The notes beneath the pieces are model-generated. The model was not told the DNA's origin, made no database searches, and saw only the letters and a list, made by a program, of their open reading frames with translations. Position numbers and translations under genes: made by a program. DNA of 64,000 nucleotides from Marinilabiliaceae bacterium ANBcel2 (GTDB lineage: Bacteria > Bacteroidota > Bacteroidia > Bacteroidales > Marinilabiliaceae), in assembly GCA_029688995.1 (NCBI GenBank), contig JARULA010000008.1, positions 1 through 64,000 on the forward strand, written 5' to 3'. Below, piece by piece: positions 17,853 to 29,100 of this stretch (its first letter is position 1; every line of letters begins with the position of its first letter).

Positions 17853-19114
17853 TTTATTATACCGGTTCTATATTGATTTCTCAGTTTACTATTAAACATA
17901 AATTGGATGATTTTTTTTACAGTAGCTAAAATAACAGCTAAACTTAAAAAGGGCTCACTATAACCCATATACATAAATGCCGGTTTATTCTCTCTTAAAA
18001 GAGAATAATACTCTTTTACACTAAATTTTCCATAACTGTAAAGCTCTATACATGAACGAACCTCCTTGGACTCTTCAATAAACATAAAAGGTTTTTTACT
18101 CTTTAGAAATTTTAATCCCCGTCTCTTTTTATATAACTCTAAATCGACACCACTCATATAAGAGTAGGCATTAAGTAGTATATTACAACCATTCAAATAG
18201 GCAAGATGCTCCTGCCTATCTAACCTTCCTGCAGTAGGCTCAATAACATAATACTCTCCCGTAACACAACATTTTTTAAACTCAACAGAACAAAAGCCAT
18301 AATTACCTTTTAATCTTAAAATACGCAAAGCCTCCTTCTCTATATACCGGTCATAAAATGGTAGGGCTGAACCGAGTGTGCCAAACAAAACCGGATATTG
18401 TCTCACCTTTTTGCCACAAAAAGAGTCAAGAATCTCCCCTTCTTTAGTAATATAAGCAAGACAAAAATATAAATCCTCATCTGTTCCGGGAATCCACTCC
18501 TGAACAACAATTTTATCTATAAAAGAAAGTAACATATTACAGTAATAAAATAGCTCATCATAACTATTAACCACTATAACCTTTTGATATTTAAAAATCT
18601 TAATCCAGTTATCATCTCTATACTTTGGTTTAATAACCAAAGGATACTTTACCGATAACGAGGCAATTTTTTGTTGCCAAAACTCTTTATCAACTTCAAA
18701 ACTTAAAGGGATTTTAATATTATACTCATGCGCAAGAGCATTAAAACAATCCTTTTCACGAAAAAATTTAATAATCTCCTGTTTTGGTATTTCAAAATTC
18801 AAATAGTTTTTAAGTAAACTGTAATTATCTAAAACAAGATCAAGAACTGTTTCACCATTAACAATAAGAACAGGTTTTACACCTTTAAACCTCTCAGCTT
18901 CCTTAATAATAGTTAAAACACGACTTTTATCATCACCTCTTAAATGAACCAGTCTGTACCTCTTCAAACTTAATGATTCATAAGAAAAACGTGTAGCAAT
19001 AGTAAATCCCACTACTTTAATTCCTGCTTTTAAAAATACTTCGGCAGCACCAAACCCTGAACTATCAACATATAACAAAAAAACAGGAGGATATTTACTT
19101 TTATTCACAACCAT
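17768..19114 (-). CDS. ATP-grasp family ligase (carbamoyl-phosphate synthase-like / D-aspartate ligase-like)
   Basis: The 448-residue protein starts with a Rossmann-like domain (FLLYVDSSGFGAAEVFLKAG) and continues with an ATP-grasp core: LVIKPKYRDDNW (ATP-binding Lys), VVQEWIPGTDEDLYF, and VEFKKCCVTGEYYVIEPTAGR (metal-binding E and following residue). The GTLGSALPFYDRY segment recalls enzymes that link an amino acid or carboxylate to an envelope polymer precursor. No signal peptide is present. The true acceptor is unknown. The last about 28 codons lie antisense to the end of the MFS gene, and no RNA hairpin separates them. A C-terminal tail rich in S/N/K is probably disordered. Confidence 0.75.
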   Translation of the reverse strand: MVVNKSKYPPVFLLYVDSSGFGAAEVFLKAGIKVVGFTIATRFSYESLSLKRYRLVHLRGDDKSRVLTIIKEAERFKGVKPVLIVNGETVLDLVLDNYSLLKNYLNFEIPKQEIIKFFREKDCFNALAHEYNIKIPLSFEVDKEFWQQKIASLSVKYPLVIKPKYRDDNWIKIFKYQKVIVVNSYDELFYYCNMLLSFIDKIVVQEWIPGTDEDLYFCLAYITKEGEILDSFCGKKVRQYPVLFGTLGSALPFYDRYIEKEALRILRLKGNYGFCSVEFKKCCVTGEYYVIEPTAGRLDRQEHLAYLNGCNILLNAYSYMSGVDLELYKKRRGLKFLKSKKPFMFIEESKEVRSCIELYSYGKFSVKEYYSLLRENKPAFMYMGYSEPFLSLAVILATVKKIIQFMFNSKLRNQYRTGIINHLLDLNCENSSSIVTSKANIKANIDAD

Positions 19115-19259
19115 ATATTACTCATTTAATGGTAAATATCTTATAAGTTATAACCAAAAACGAGTAAAAAGAGAACAATTTACATAAACAGCAATTATTT
19201 TATGATAAAAACCTAATTATCAACGACTAACATCAAATCAGGAAAGTTAAACAAAACGT

Positions 19260-19652
19260 TTAAACTATATTACGAAAAAACCAAAATAGTATTACTACAA
19301 TCAAAATAATAATTATAGCATTTTGACCATACAATAGTTTGCGCCAATTTAAAAATACCGAAGTTTGAGGTTTTACAAAATCAAATATAAGACCTACAAT
19401 AATGTAAGGTATCGAAAGCAAAAGCAAAAAATTTGCCCCTGCAGCATTGACAATATCCATATTAAGAAGATAATGAACAGCTCTTTGTGAGCCACATCCC
19501 GGACAATCAAATCCGGTAACTGATTTAAAAATACATTTGGGAAATAAAATACTACTTTCAGGATTAACACCCCTATAAAGGATTGCAAACAAAACAAACA
19601 GAATAATTCCGCTAAAAATTAAAGCAACCTTTTTAAAATAAACTCCATGCAT
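19260..19652 (-). CDS. DUF2752 family membrane protein
   Basis: This 130-residue protein has three hydrophobic segments (about 8-27, 71-92 and 112-130). Between the first two is the DUF2752 signature: C40 then TGFDCPGCGSQRAVHYLL, with C50 and C53. The family is known from Bacteroidota and Actinobacteria but has no firm function; the conserved cysteines suggest metal or redox binding (inference). Its ATG lies 20 bases inside the end of the upstream GYF_2-CD225 gene, so the pair is translationally coupled. There is no promoter of its own visible. Confidence 0.88.
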   Translation of the reverse strand: MHGVYFKKVALIFSGIILFVLFAILYRGVNPESSILFPKCIFKSVTGFDCPGCGSQRAVHYLLNMDIVNAAGANFLLLLSIPYIIVGLIFDFVKPQTSVFLNWRKLLYGQNAIIIILIVVILFWFFRNIV

Positions 19653-20139
19653 TAAAAAAAACAGAAAATAGAATAGATAAAAATACTAATGCAATAACAC
19701 TAAATAAACCAATTAATGTCCACCTTTTAGCTTCAGCAGAAGCTCGTTGAGATCCCTCAATATCACCGGAATAAAATCTCGATTCAACTTTTGAAGCATT
19801 CACAATACCAACAATACCAAAAGGTAAACAACAAAAAAGTGTTACCAGTATTGACTCTACAAGCCAGGTTTTAGGAGGAGCACTATAATTGATTTTATCT
19901 TTTGAAAAGATGTGTGTATCACTGTATGGATTAGATGATGATAATGGCGGAGGAGGTGGCGGAGGAGAAGAAGCAGTTTCAAAAACATCTTCTAGTTCAG
20001 CAATATCTCCAGCCCTTGTCCAGTCAGACAATCCCTGAAACCATATTTTTGTATCATGATCAACATTATGAGTTTGCAACTCTTCTTTAGAAAAAGGTCC
20101 CAACCTATCATCACCATCTAAATAAAAATACCTCTTCAT
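19633..20139 (-). CDS. GYF_2 domain and CD225/dispanin domain membrane protein (copy 2)
   Basis: Residues 1-50 form a GYF_2 domain (YFYLDGDDRLGPFSKEEL, then TKIWFQGLSDWTRAGDI). A proline-rich linker (PPPPPPP) leads to a CD225/dispanin domain with two membrane segments: LVTLFCCLPFGIVGIV and WTLIGLFSVIALVFLSILF, separated by ESRFYSGDIEGSQRASAEAK. CD225 is the domain of eukaryotic interferon-induced transmembrane proteins; bacterial forms are of unknown function. GYF_2 domains are thought to bind proline-rich peptides. It is a tandem paralogue of the next gene upstream (about 107 bp gap) and overlaps the DUF2752 gene by 20 bp. Confidence 0.9.
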   Translation of the reverse strand: MKRYFYLDGDDRLGPFSKEELQTHNVDHDTKIWFQGLSDWTRAGDIAELEDVFETASSPPPPPPPLSSSNPYSDTHIFSKDKINYSAPPKTWLVESILVTLFCCLPFGIVGIVNASKVESRFYSGDIEGSQRASAEAKRWTLIGLFSVIALVFLSILFSVFFNAWSLF

Positions 20140-20246
20140 ATATCTATAATTTATATTTTAATGATTACATAAAACTCATCACAATAGTCATTAGCTTTAC
20201 CTATCTTCGATTGGCTATATAAGAAGTTTCAACCCTGTTAATCTGT

Positions 20247-20747
20247 CTATCCTAAAAGAAAAAAAGGAGAAAGTGCAGCAAAACTGGTAAAAATAAGTAT
20301 TAAATATATAATAACAAATAGCAATCCAGACCCTAAACTAACAAGTGTCCAAATTTTAGCATCAGAAGATGCCTTTCTGGCTCCAGCAAAATCACCGGCA
20401 TAAAATCGCGATTCAACTTTTGCAGCATTCACAATGCCAACAATACCAAAAGGTAAACAACAAAAAAGTGTAACCAATATTGACTCTACAAGCCAGGTTT
20501 TAGGAGGCTGTTGAGTATCTCTATTATAATTAATATAATAACCATTGCTTCTTTTGAACGATTCATTAGGTAACGGTGGCTCATTAAAAAAATCCCGAAG
20601 TTCTAATAAATCTTCAGCCCTTGTCCACTTAGATAAACCTTGAAACCAAACTAAAGTATTTCTCGAAATATTATACTCTTTAAGCTCTTCTAAAGAATAT
20701 GGGCCAAAACTGGTATAACCATCGGTAAAGTAAAATTTATGCATCAA
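20247..20747 (-). CDS. GYF_2 domain and CD225/dispanin domain membrane protein (copy 1)
   Basis: It has the same design as the downstream gene: GYF_2 domain at residues 1-50 (FYFTDGYTSFGPYSLEEL, WFQGLSKWTRAEDL), a shorter linker without the poly-proline run, and a CD225 domain at about residues 82-160. Starting at PPKTW, a block of 28 residues is identical in both copies, while the GYF_2 half has diverged more, pointing to a tandem duplication with constraint or gene conversion on the membrane half. The C-terminus ends in SFAALSPFFLLG. Function unknown. Confidence 0.9.
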   Translation of the reverse strand: MMHKFYFTDGYTSFGPYSLEELKEYNISRNTLVWFQGLSKWTRAEDLLELRDFFNEPPLPNESFKRSNGYYINYNRDTQQPPKTWLVESILVTLFCCLPFGIVGIVNAAKVESRFYAGDFAGARKASSDAKIWTLVSLGSGLLFVIIYLILIFTSFAALSPFFLLG

Positions 20748-20937
20748 GTAAACAGATATTAATAATCGGTAACTAATAATTTAAGCTGCAAAAGCTATTA
20801 GTTTTGTTAAATAACCTAAATTAAATAATTTAATCAGTTAAAACAACTAATAGAAAAGATATATTATACTTTAATTAAAAGTTATTTGCATATACATTCA
20901 TCCAGAAAGGTAAAAAATCAAAAAATGACAGACTAAG

Positions 20938-21720
20938 CTATTTTTCAATTCTTAATTTAAACTCTGCTAACTTCTCTTTTGAATCATTCATTAAAATTAA
21001 AGAGTTGTTTACCTGAATATATTGAGAAGTCTCTTCAAATATTTTAAATAGCACTGTTTCAACCTCCATGTTATTACATGCCATTTTTGTAGCACCAACT
21101 CTGTCAAAAGAGACTCTATTTTCATCCTTTTTATAAAAATCGGCAAAAAAACTGTTACAGCCCGAATTTCCATTAATTTGACTCTTCTCAGAGTTAAAAA
21201 TCAAAAAGGGAACTCTATTTTGCTTATCTATAATAGAGTCATCCACGCCTTTTAAACTAACCAACTCCCACTTAAAATCCATAATAAGGCCTTCTATTTT
21301 ATCAAGAATATAAAAATCGGCAAGATCACCCTCTATTACATTTCCATCTCTGTCAAGATAGAAAAGAATGTTCTCCCCTACTCTAAATTTAAGTGACTCA
21401 TTAATATTACAATCACTCTTTAAAGTTATTTTTCCACCCGACTTGTCCCACTCAAACTCTCCCTTCTCAAAAAATGCATCTCCATTTTTACCTATATATT
21501 TAGAAATAAGCCGGTAAGTATTATCGCCATTTAACTGAAGTGTAATATCTATCTTTTCACAACTGGCACAAGGAACGCCTCCTTTATAAATTCCTTCCCA
21601 ATCCAGGGCGGTACGACTGGTATGGTAATCGGGATTATCTGCAATATTTTTTGTAACACCACAACACTTAAACAAAAAAGCAATAAGTATAATAAAAACA
21701 AAGGTTCTAAAGCTCTGCAT
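20938..21720 (-). CDS. NlpE-like / META domain lipoprotein
   Basis: The 260-residue protein has a lipobox-type signal (AFLFKC, Cys near residue 19). An NlpE-like domain follows (GIYKGGVPCASCEKIDITLQ, with the CxxC typical of copper-resistance lipoprotein NlpE), then a META/HslJ-like domain from about residue 145 (WELVSLKGV, INGNSGCNSFFADF, VGATKMACNNME). Both domains are found in envelope stress or heat-shock lipoproteins, and their fusion is frequent in Bacteroidota. It lies 48 bp downstream of the aldehyde dehydrogenase gene. Confidence 0.85.
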   Translation of the reverse strand: MQSFRTFVFIILIAFLFKCCGVTKNIADNPDYHTSRTALDWEGIYKGGVPCASCEKIDITLQLNGDNTYRLISKYIGKNGDAFFEKGEFEWDKSGGKITLKSDCNINESLKFRVGENILFYLDRDGNVIEGDLADFYILDKIEGLIMDFKWELVSLKGVDDSIIDKQNRVPFLIFNSEKSQINGNSGCNSFFADFYKKDENRVSFDRVGATKMACNNMEVETVLFKIFEETSQYIQVNNSLILMNDSKEKLAEFKLRIEK

Positions 21721-21768
21721 CTCTATAAAATTAAATAATCAAAAACAATAAATAATATAACTAAAAAC

Positions 21769-23142
21769 TTACTCCAACATAAACCTAATCAATTTTCTTT
21801 TCCATTTAAAATAAGGATAATATTTTACAGGAGCTTCAAACCATGTTGGTTTATCAAGAATACTTTTATAATGTGTAAATGTATCAAACCCTGCTTTACC
21901 ATGATAGCTGCCCATGCCACTATCCCCAACTCCACCAAATGGAAGATTGTTGTTAGATAAATGCATTAAACTATCATTTACTGCTCCCCCGCCAAAAGAG
22001 ATAGTTTTTAATATTTTCTCAATATCCCTCTTGCTTTTTGAATAAACATAACAGGCTAATGGTTTAGGCCTCTGTTTTACTTTAGCAATAGCTTTGTCTA
22101 AGTTCATATAACTTATAACAGGAAGCAGCGGACCAAAAATCTCTTCATCCATAACAATGTCTTCAAATGTTATATTATGAAGTATGGTAGGAGCAATAAA
22201 ATGGTGTTCAACACTATAATTACCTCCATAAAACACCTTATCCTTTTCAATCAATTTTACAAGACGTTCGGTGCTCTTTTGATTAACAATTTTAAGATAG
22301 TTGTCATCAATTTCATCTGCCACTTTGGGATAACACTTTAACTGTTTCACAAGCTCCCTTTTAAAAGCACTCTCTATACGTTTATCAACCAAAAGATAAT
22401 CGGGTGCCACACATGTTTGTCCAGCATTTATAAATTTAGCCCAAATCACCCTTTTTGCACTCATCTTTAAATCTGCATCGGCAGTAATGAAGGCCGGACT
22501 CTTACCTCCTAACTCTAAAGTAACAGGTGTGAGATTCTTAGCTGCTGCCTGATATACAATCTTACCCACACGACTACTTCCTGTAAAAAATATTTTATCA
22601 AATTTTTCATCCAACAGCTCCTGGGTCTTTGATACCCCACCTTCAACAACTCTAAAAAATTTAGAGGATAAGTTATTATTAAAAATTTCAGCCATAACAG
22701 CAGAACTCTTAGACGCTAACTCAGATGGTTTAATTATTACGCAATTACCTGCTGCAATAGATGATATAGCCGGCAACAGTGATAGTTGATATGGATAATT
22801 CCAGGCTCCTATTACAAGAGTTACTCCCAAAGGTTCAGGAACTATAAAACTTTTAGCCGGGAAGTTAGCTAAACCTGTAGATACTTTTACTACTCTGCTC
22901 CACTTTTTTACCCGTTTTATATACCTATTAAGCTCATGATATAAAAGAGATAGCTCAGTCATATAAGTTTCAAACTGCGACTTACCAAAATCTTCGTATA
23001 TTGCCTGATAAAGCTTATCTTCATTATCTTTTAACAACTGCTTTACTCTTCGAAGCTGATCTACTCTACAATCAATATTTTTGGTAATACCGCTATTATA
23101 AAACTCTCTTTGACCGTTAACTATCTCTTTTATATTTTCCAC
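21769..23142 (-). CDS. Class 3-type aldehyde dehydrogenase
   Basis: The 457-residue length and sequence match ALDH3-like NAD(P)-dependent enzymes that oxidise aldehydes to carboxylates. The visible marks are PLGVTLVIGAWNYPYQL, FFTGSSRVGK in the nucleotide-binding fold, the general base E210 in LELGGKSP, the nucleophile C244 in NAGQTCVAPDY, and EEIFGPLLP near the C-terminus. The last residues (KRKLIRFML) could associate with the membrane, as known for some ALDH3 members. It follows the giant adhesin gene by 16 bp, so it may share transcription despite the unrelated role. Confidence 0.93.
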   Translation of the reverse strand: MENIKEIVNGQREFYNSGITKNIDCRVDQLRRVKQLLKDNEDKLYQAIYEDFGKSQFETYMTELSLLYHELNRYIKRVKKWSRVVKVSTGLANFPAKSFIVPEPLGVTLVIGAWNYPYQLSLLPAISSIAAGNCVIIKPSELASKSSAVMAEIFNNNLSSKFFRVVEGGVSKTQELLDEKFDKIFFTGSSRVGKIVYQAAAKNLTPVTLELGGKSPAFITADADLKMSAKRVIWAKFINAGQTCVAPDYLLVDKRIESAFKRELVKQLKCYPKVADEIDDNYLKIVNQKSTERLVKLIEKDKVFYGGNYSVEHHFIAPTILHNITFEDIVMDEEIFGPLLPVISYMNLDKAIAKVKQRPKPLACYVYSKSKRDIEKILKTISFGGGAVNDSLMHLSNNNLPFGGVGDSGMGSYHGKAGFDTFTHYKSILDKPTWFEAPVKYYPYFKWKRKLIRFMLE

Positions 23143-23158
23143 AAAAAATAATTTTTAT

Positions 23159-26100
23159 CTATTTAATAATAATACGCATTTGATAATCATCAATTACTAC
23201 AATATAAACACCGGCTGATAAACCACTTACATCTATCTGATCATTGCTTATCTCACCTGTAAGTGCCAACTCCCCGGTAATATTGAAAAGACGATAATTA
23301 TAATTTTTGGCTGCGTTAAGTCCTCTTACATAAACAACATCTGTTGCCGGTATAGGATAGAGAGATAACTCTTCACCTTCAACTTTGCCAATACTAACAA
23401 CAGGAGCAAATTCAGCAGTAATAGTAAAATCTGAGGTAATATTAACATCAAGTCTATAACTATCAGTTTCTCCATCACTCCATTCTACAAATTGATACCC
23501 CTCATCAGGAACAGCCTCCACTTCTGTGGCGAAAGATCCATGCTCAACTGTTTGGATAGTTTCACCAACAATTGTTCCTCCTTCACCACTTAAGTAGGTT
23601 ACTGTATAACTATATCTTTCAAACTGTGCAGTAACATTTAAATCTGCTGTAACATTAACATCTACACGTGGATTATCGGTAACTCCATCACTCCACTCTG
23701 TAAAATAATATCCTTCTCTCGCCATAGCCTTAACCTCCTCACTATCATCTCCATAATCAATATTCTGAATTGTAGCTCCTTCAACTGATCCACCCATACC
23801 ACTACCATATTGTATAGTAAAAGTTATAATATGAAATATTGCTTCAACATCAATATCTCCTGTAACAAAATTATCTATTCGCTGAGCATTTCTGTTACCA
23901 TCACTCCAGGTAAAAAACTCATAACCTTCAAAAGCAACAGCAACAACTTGAGAGCTATTATCACCATGTTTAACTATCTGTTCAGTCTCTCCCTCTACAA
24001 CACCTCCTTCATCAACAGTATAGTTAACACTATAGGTAAACCTTTCAAACTGAGCTGCAACATTTATGTCATCTTTTACATCCATATCGGTACGTGGATT
24101 ATCGGTAACCCCATCGCTCCACTCAATAAAATAGTAGCCACTATTAGGCACAGCCTCTACTGTAGTACCATTTGAACCATAACTCACTGTTTGAGAAGTC
24201 TCCCCATCAACCGAACCGCCTGTTTCAGGATAGTAATAAAGAGTATATGTAATTACCTTAAATTGTGCTGTCACATCAATATCAGAGGTCACATCAATGT
24301 CGGTACGTGGATTATCGGTAACTCCATCACTCCATGCATCAAAATAGTAACCTTCATTTGCTATGGCCTCTACCTGAAGAGCATCACTCCCATGCTCTAC
24401 GGTTTGAGTCGTTTCTCCTGCTATCTCACCACCACTTTCACTACTATAATTAAGAGTATAGCTATATATATTATATTGAGCAGTAACATTTATATCATCT
24501 GTTACATCAACATCTATACGTGGATTATCGGTGACCCCATCACTCCACTCTGTAAAGTAATAGCCATCGGCAGGCACAGCTTCTACGACACTACCGTTCA
24601 ACCCGTAATTAACTGTCTGTGTTGCCTCTCCACTAATTTCTCCGTTATCGCCACTATTATAGGTAAGATTAAAACTAAACAATTCAAATTGTGCTGTCAC
24701 ATCAATATCAGAGGTTACATCAACATCTATACGTAGATTATCGATAACTCCATCACTCCACTCTGTAAAATAGTAGCCTTCATTTGCTATGGCCTCTACC
24801 TGAAGAGCATCACTTCCATGCTCTACGGTCTGCTCTTTATTGCCATCAATATATCCACCTTCACTACTACTATAATTAAGAGTATAATTGATCAAATCAA
24901 AATTAGCAGTAACATTTATATCATCTGTTACATTAATATCGGTACGTGGATTATCGGTGACCCCATCACTCCACTCTGTAAAATAGTAACTATAATCAGG
25001 CACAGCCTCAACGGCTGTCCCATCCGATCCATAATCAACTATCTGTTCGGTCTCACCGGTAAGCGATCCCCCATCACCACTATTATAAATCAAATTAAAT
25101 TTTTTAAGTGAAAAGTGAGCATAATAGAACATATTGTCAGCAGGCATATCAAAAATATAGAGTTCTTCACTGTGAACCATATTATCATCATAGTACCATC
25201 CATCAAAATTATATCCTTCGGCCGCAACAGCTTCAAGAGATACCTCATCACCATAATTATAATTGCCATCACCACTATAATCTCCACCATTTGAAGGTAT
25301 AGCCTCAACACCAACACTATAATCTATAATTTCAAAATTGGCCGTTATATTAAGGTCTTTAGCAGGCATTGTAAATTTATATAGAGTACCAACAGGTTGG
25401 TACTGCTCATCTACAATAATCCCCGAATCATCACTCCAGTTTAAAAATAGAGAATAGTTCTCAACATTCTCAGCTGTTAAAGTTACCTCCTCATTCATAT
25501 AGTATGTACCACTGCCACTAACCTCCCCCGCATTTTCAGGATTAATATCAACTATTACCTCAAATGCTGCTGTATAAAATGAGGACTCTTTACTATATGA
25601 TGTTCCATTTTCATTAGTAGCATAAGTCCGTACATAATATGTAGCATCACTATCAAGACCACTTAATGTATATGTCAAAACACCTGTATCATCAGCTTCT
25701 CCTAAGTTAATAATCTCATCATTAATATCCGGACTGCCAATGCTGTTCCAGCAAATACCATATTCTGTTGCCAAAGGATCTCCAATGTGATGAATTTCAT
25801 AAACAATTTCGGCCCCATCATTTGTTATATCTCTTATTTCATTAATTGATATAACTGTTGGATTATCAGCGTTATCATCTGGATACTGCCAGTTTAAATA
25901 GGGATAACCATTATTTCTCTCATTTCCTATATTCCATATCTCATCACCTTCATAACCCTTAAACATCCAATCACCATCTAAAAAATTACTAACAACTCTC
26001 ATCTGCAAAGATGATAAGCCCTCTCCGCCAAGAGCCGACTGCTCCATATTTGAAGAATCAACATCCCAATAAGAGGCATTTATTGTTGTAGCATAACCTC

Positions 26101-29100
26101 CACCTACTAAACCTCCAACATTACTACCTGTTGAAATAACCTCACCGGTGCTGTATGAATTATAAACGGTTGAATTATGAGCACATCTGCCTGCTAATCC
26201 GCCTACATTATTTTCCCCTGTAACATTACTGTGAGAGTAACTATTTCGCACATCTCCTGCATGGGTTCCTCCAACAACACCTCCTACATAAAGAGATCCA
26301 TTTACCTCACCAACACTATAACTCTCATGAACCTCACTGCCCATATTGCAATATCCCACTACTCCTCCGCAATAACTATCTCCATTAACACTACCATTAA
26401 ACGAACTTTGCGTAACAGTGCTGTTACGATAAAGCTCACCAACTAATCCACCACAATAACCTCCTCCGGTAACAGTTGTGCTTGCCGAGCAGTTATAAAT
26501 ATGAGAACTCTCCCGCATATTTCCTGCCAGGGAACCTACATGCTGCATACCTGTTAACTCACCTGTTACCACGCAGTTCTCAATTTCACACTCCTCCATA
26601 ACATAACCTGCCAATATTCCACTATTATCTCCCCCCGTTACATCACCATTTTGAATATTGATATTAACAAGTTTAGCTTCATAAACAGATCCAAACAGAC
26701 CCACATAATCTGTTTCAGGACGATTAATAAAAAGGTTATTAATATTATAACCTCCTCCATCATAACTACCCATAAATGGTTCACTCTTATTACCTATCGG
26801 ACTCCATCCATAACCCTCATTCCAGTTTTGTGACTCTATTAACTCTATATCATCCATTTGAACAAAATAACTCTCCCAAGAATCGGGGTTTTGCGATATC
26901 CAATATAAGTGAGCAGCATTATAGATTAAGTATGGATCCTGCTCACTACCCGAACCTGTAGGATAATCAGTAATAAACATCTCCTGCTGGCCATAACTAT
27001 AACCATTTTCATTTTCAGCGTAAGGCCGTAAATAGTAAGTTTGTGCATATGCTAAACTGGGTATCTCATAATCATATTCACCTGTTGCTTCACCTGCTTC
27101 AAAAGTAAAACCATCAATCACATCAGGATATGGTTCAGTATCCATTACAAAACCTCTCGAGATAACATTGGAAAAACCATCCGACAACACTTTTCCACTT
27201 GCTTTAACAGTGGAGTAATCTATAATCTCTATTTGACTTATCTCTACTGTAGGATAATATTGCCATTTTAAAAAGGGATACCCATCATTAAGAGCTTCAT
27301 CAATACCCCAATAATCAACGGTTTTGTCATCATCATAAGGATTGTCCATAAAATCCCAGGGACGATTCAATCCTTCTACACCTATAGCAGTATAGGTAGT
27401 AACACTCTTCATCTGTTCAGTAGTTTTACCTACTCCCACATTACTGTCTGTTTGACCCGATGCTTCTATATCCCAAAAGCAATTTTCAATATTATTACTT
27501 GACAAAACATTACCTACAAAGCCAAAAGAATAATTTGATGGGCCCTCAACAAACCCTGAACTATAACAGTTAAAAAGATTACACTCTAAAATTCCACCTG
27601 CAAACCCTCCTCCATATACATTTACAGTAACATTAGCATTACTATAACAATTACTAACATCGACATAAGTCAATCTGCCAACAAAACCCCCAACATTAGA
27701 ATGGCCTTCAACCTCTCCAGTTGAAAAGGAGTTAGATATTTCTGACCTGTTTTCAGGAGCTGTAACCCAGGTTCCACCAATTAATCCACCTACACGCTCA
27801 CTACCCTTAAATGAAACATCAACTACTCCAAGATTTTTCACCTTACCACTAAGTAATCGTCCAATAAATCCAACATTATTATCGTTAGGACGATTAACAA
27901 ATAAATTCTCAATTACATTATAACCACCATCATAAACTCCCGTAAATTCAGCAACAGGAAGCCACCCTCTTCCTCCATACCATCCTTCCGTTTCAGATGC
28001 ATCAATCGAATATATCTGCAGAAAGTGGTTATCCCACTCCTCACTACTATATGTAAACCAATAGAGATGATTTAAAGTCTCGATATGGTATGGATTATCA
28101 TCCGTACCATCTCCCTGAGGGGGAGTAGGATTCATTAATGATAACTCTTCACCATAAACAGCATTTACATCATTACCAATATATAGACTCATATAATACA
28201 TCAAATCCTCATCAAAATCATTATATTCAACAGAATATACTCCCGGAGAATTTATACTGTTTTGGGTATAATCATCAATAAGATATTTAGGATTACCGGA
28301 AAAGTTCCAACACAAACCATAATTATCTACAGCCGGGTTTCCAATATTGGTAACCTCAAACTCTATATTTAAGCCTGTTTCCAAATCATACTCCAGTTCA
28401 ATAACATTAAAAGTTGGCAACACATCTGTTGGCCCTTCCTTCAAAGGATATTCCCATGATAAAAAAGGATAGCCCTGATTAAAGTCAGAATCAATATTCC
28501 ATACTCCCTCATAACCTAAACCTTTAAAATCCCACCTGGTGTCAGCATAATTGTAAAAATCATGCATTTGGGCAGTTAACCGACCTTCATTAGAATTACC
28601 TGTTATTGAACCTGCAACATCTTTATCCCAAAAGCAATTTGTAAGTTCTGAATTTGATCCCGATAAACGAGCAAACGGATAGGCATTATATGTATTCGGA
28701 ATTTCATTTACTGCATAACTATATCCAATTGATGAATATGTTTCACCAACAAAACCTCCTGCACCTTGTGAATTGGCATCAACATTTGATATTGTATAGC
28801 AGTTAAATATTTGAGAATCACCCATAATTCTGCCTGCCAATCCTCCAACATGAAAATTCCCTGATACAGTACCCTTAGAAAATGATCTATTTATATCACT
28901 TTCACCTGAATCTAAACCTAATAAGATACCAACTCTCTCTTTACCGGTAATGTTAGCATCAATAATTCCTAAACGCTCTATAGTAGCTCCTTGAATCACC
29001 CCAAAAAAACCTACATTATCTTCATTGGAGCGATCAATATAGATATCAGAAATAAAATAACCTCCTCCATTATAATTTCCGGTAAAAGGCTCATTACTAT

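Noticed and set aside
23810..26961. Several plus-strand frames of 60-180 codons within the giant adhesin region
   Set aside because: They lie antisense to a clearly coding, repeat-rich gene; their repeated look (ITTIN/WIIG-type strings) is the mirror of the WSDG repeats and they have no recognisable domains.
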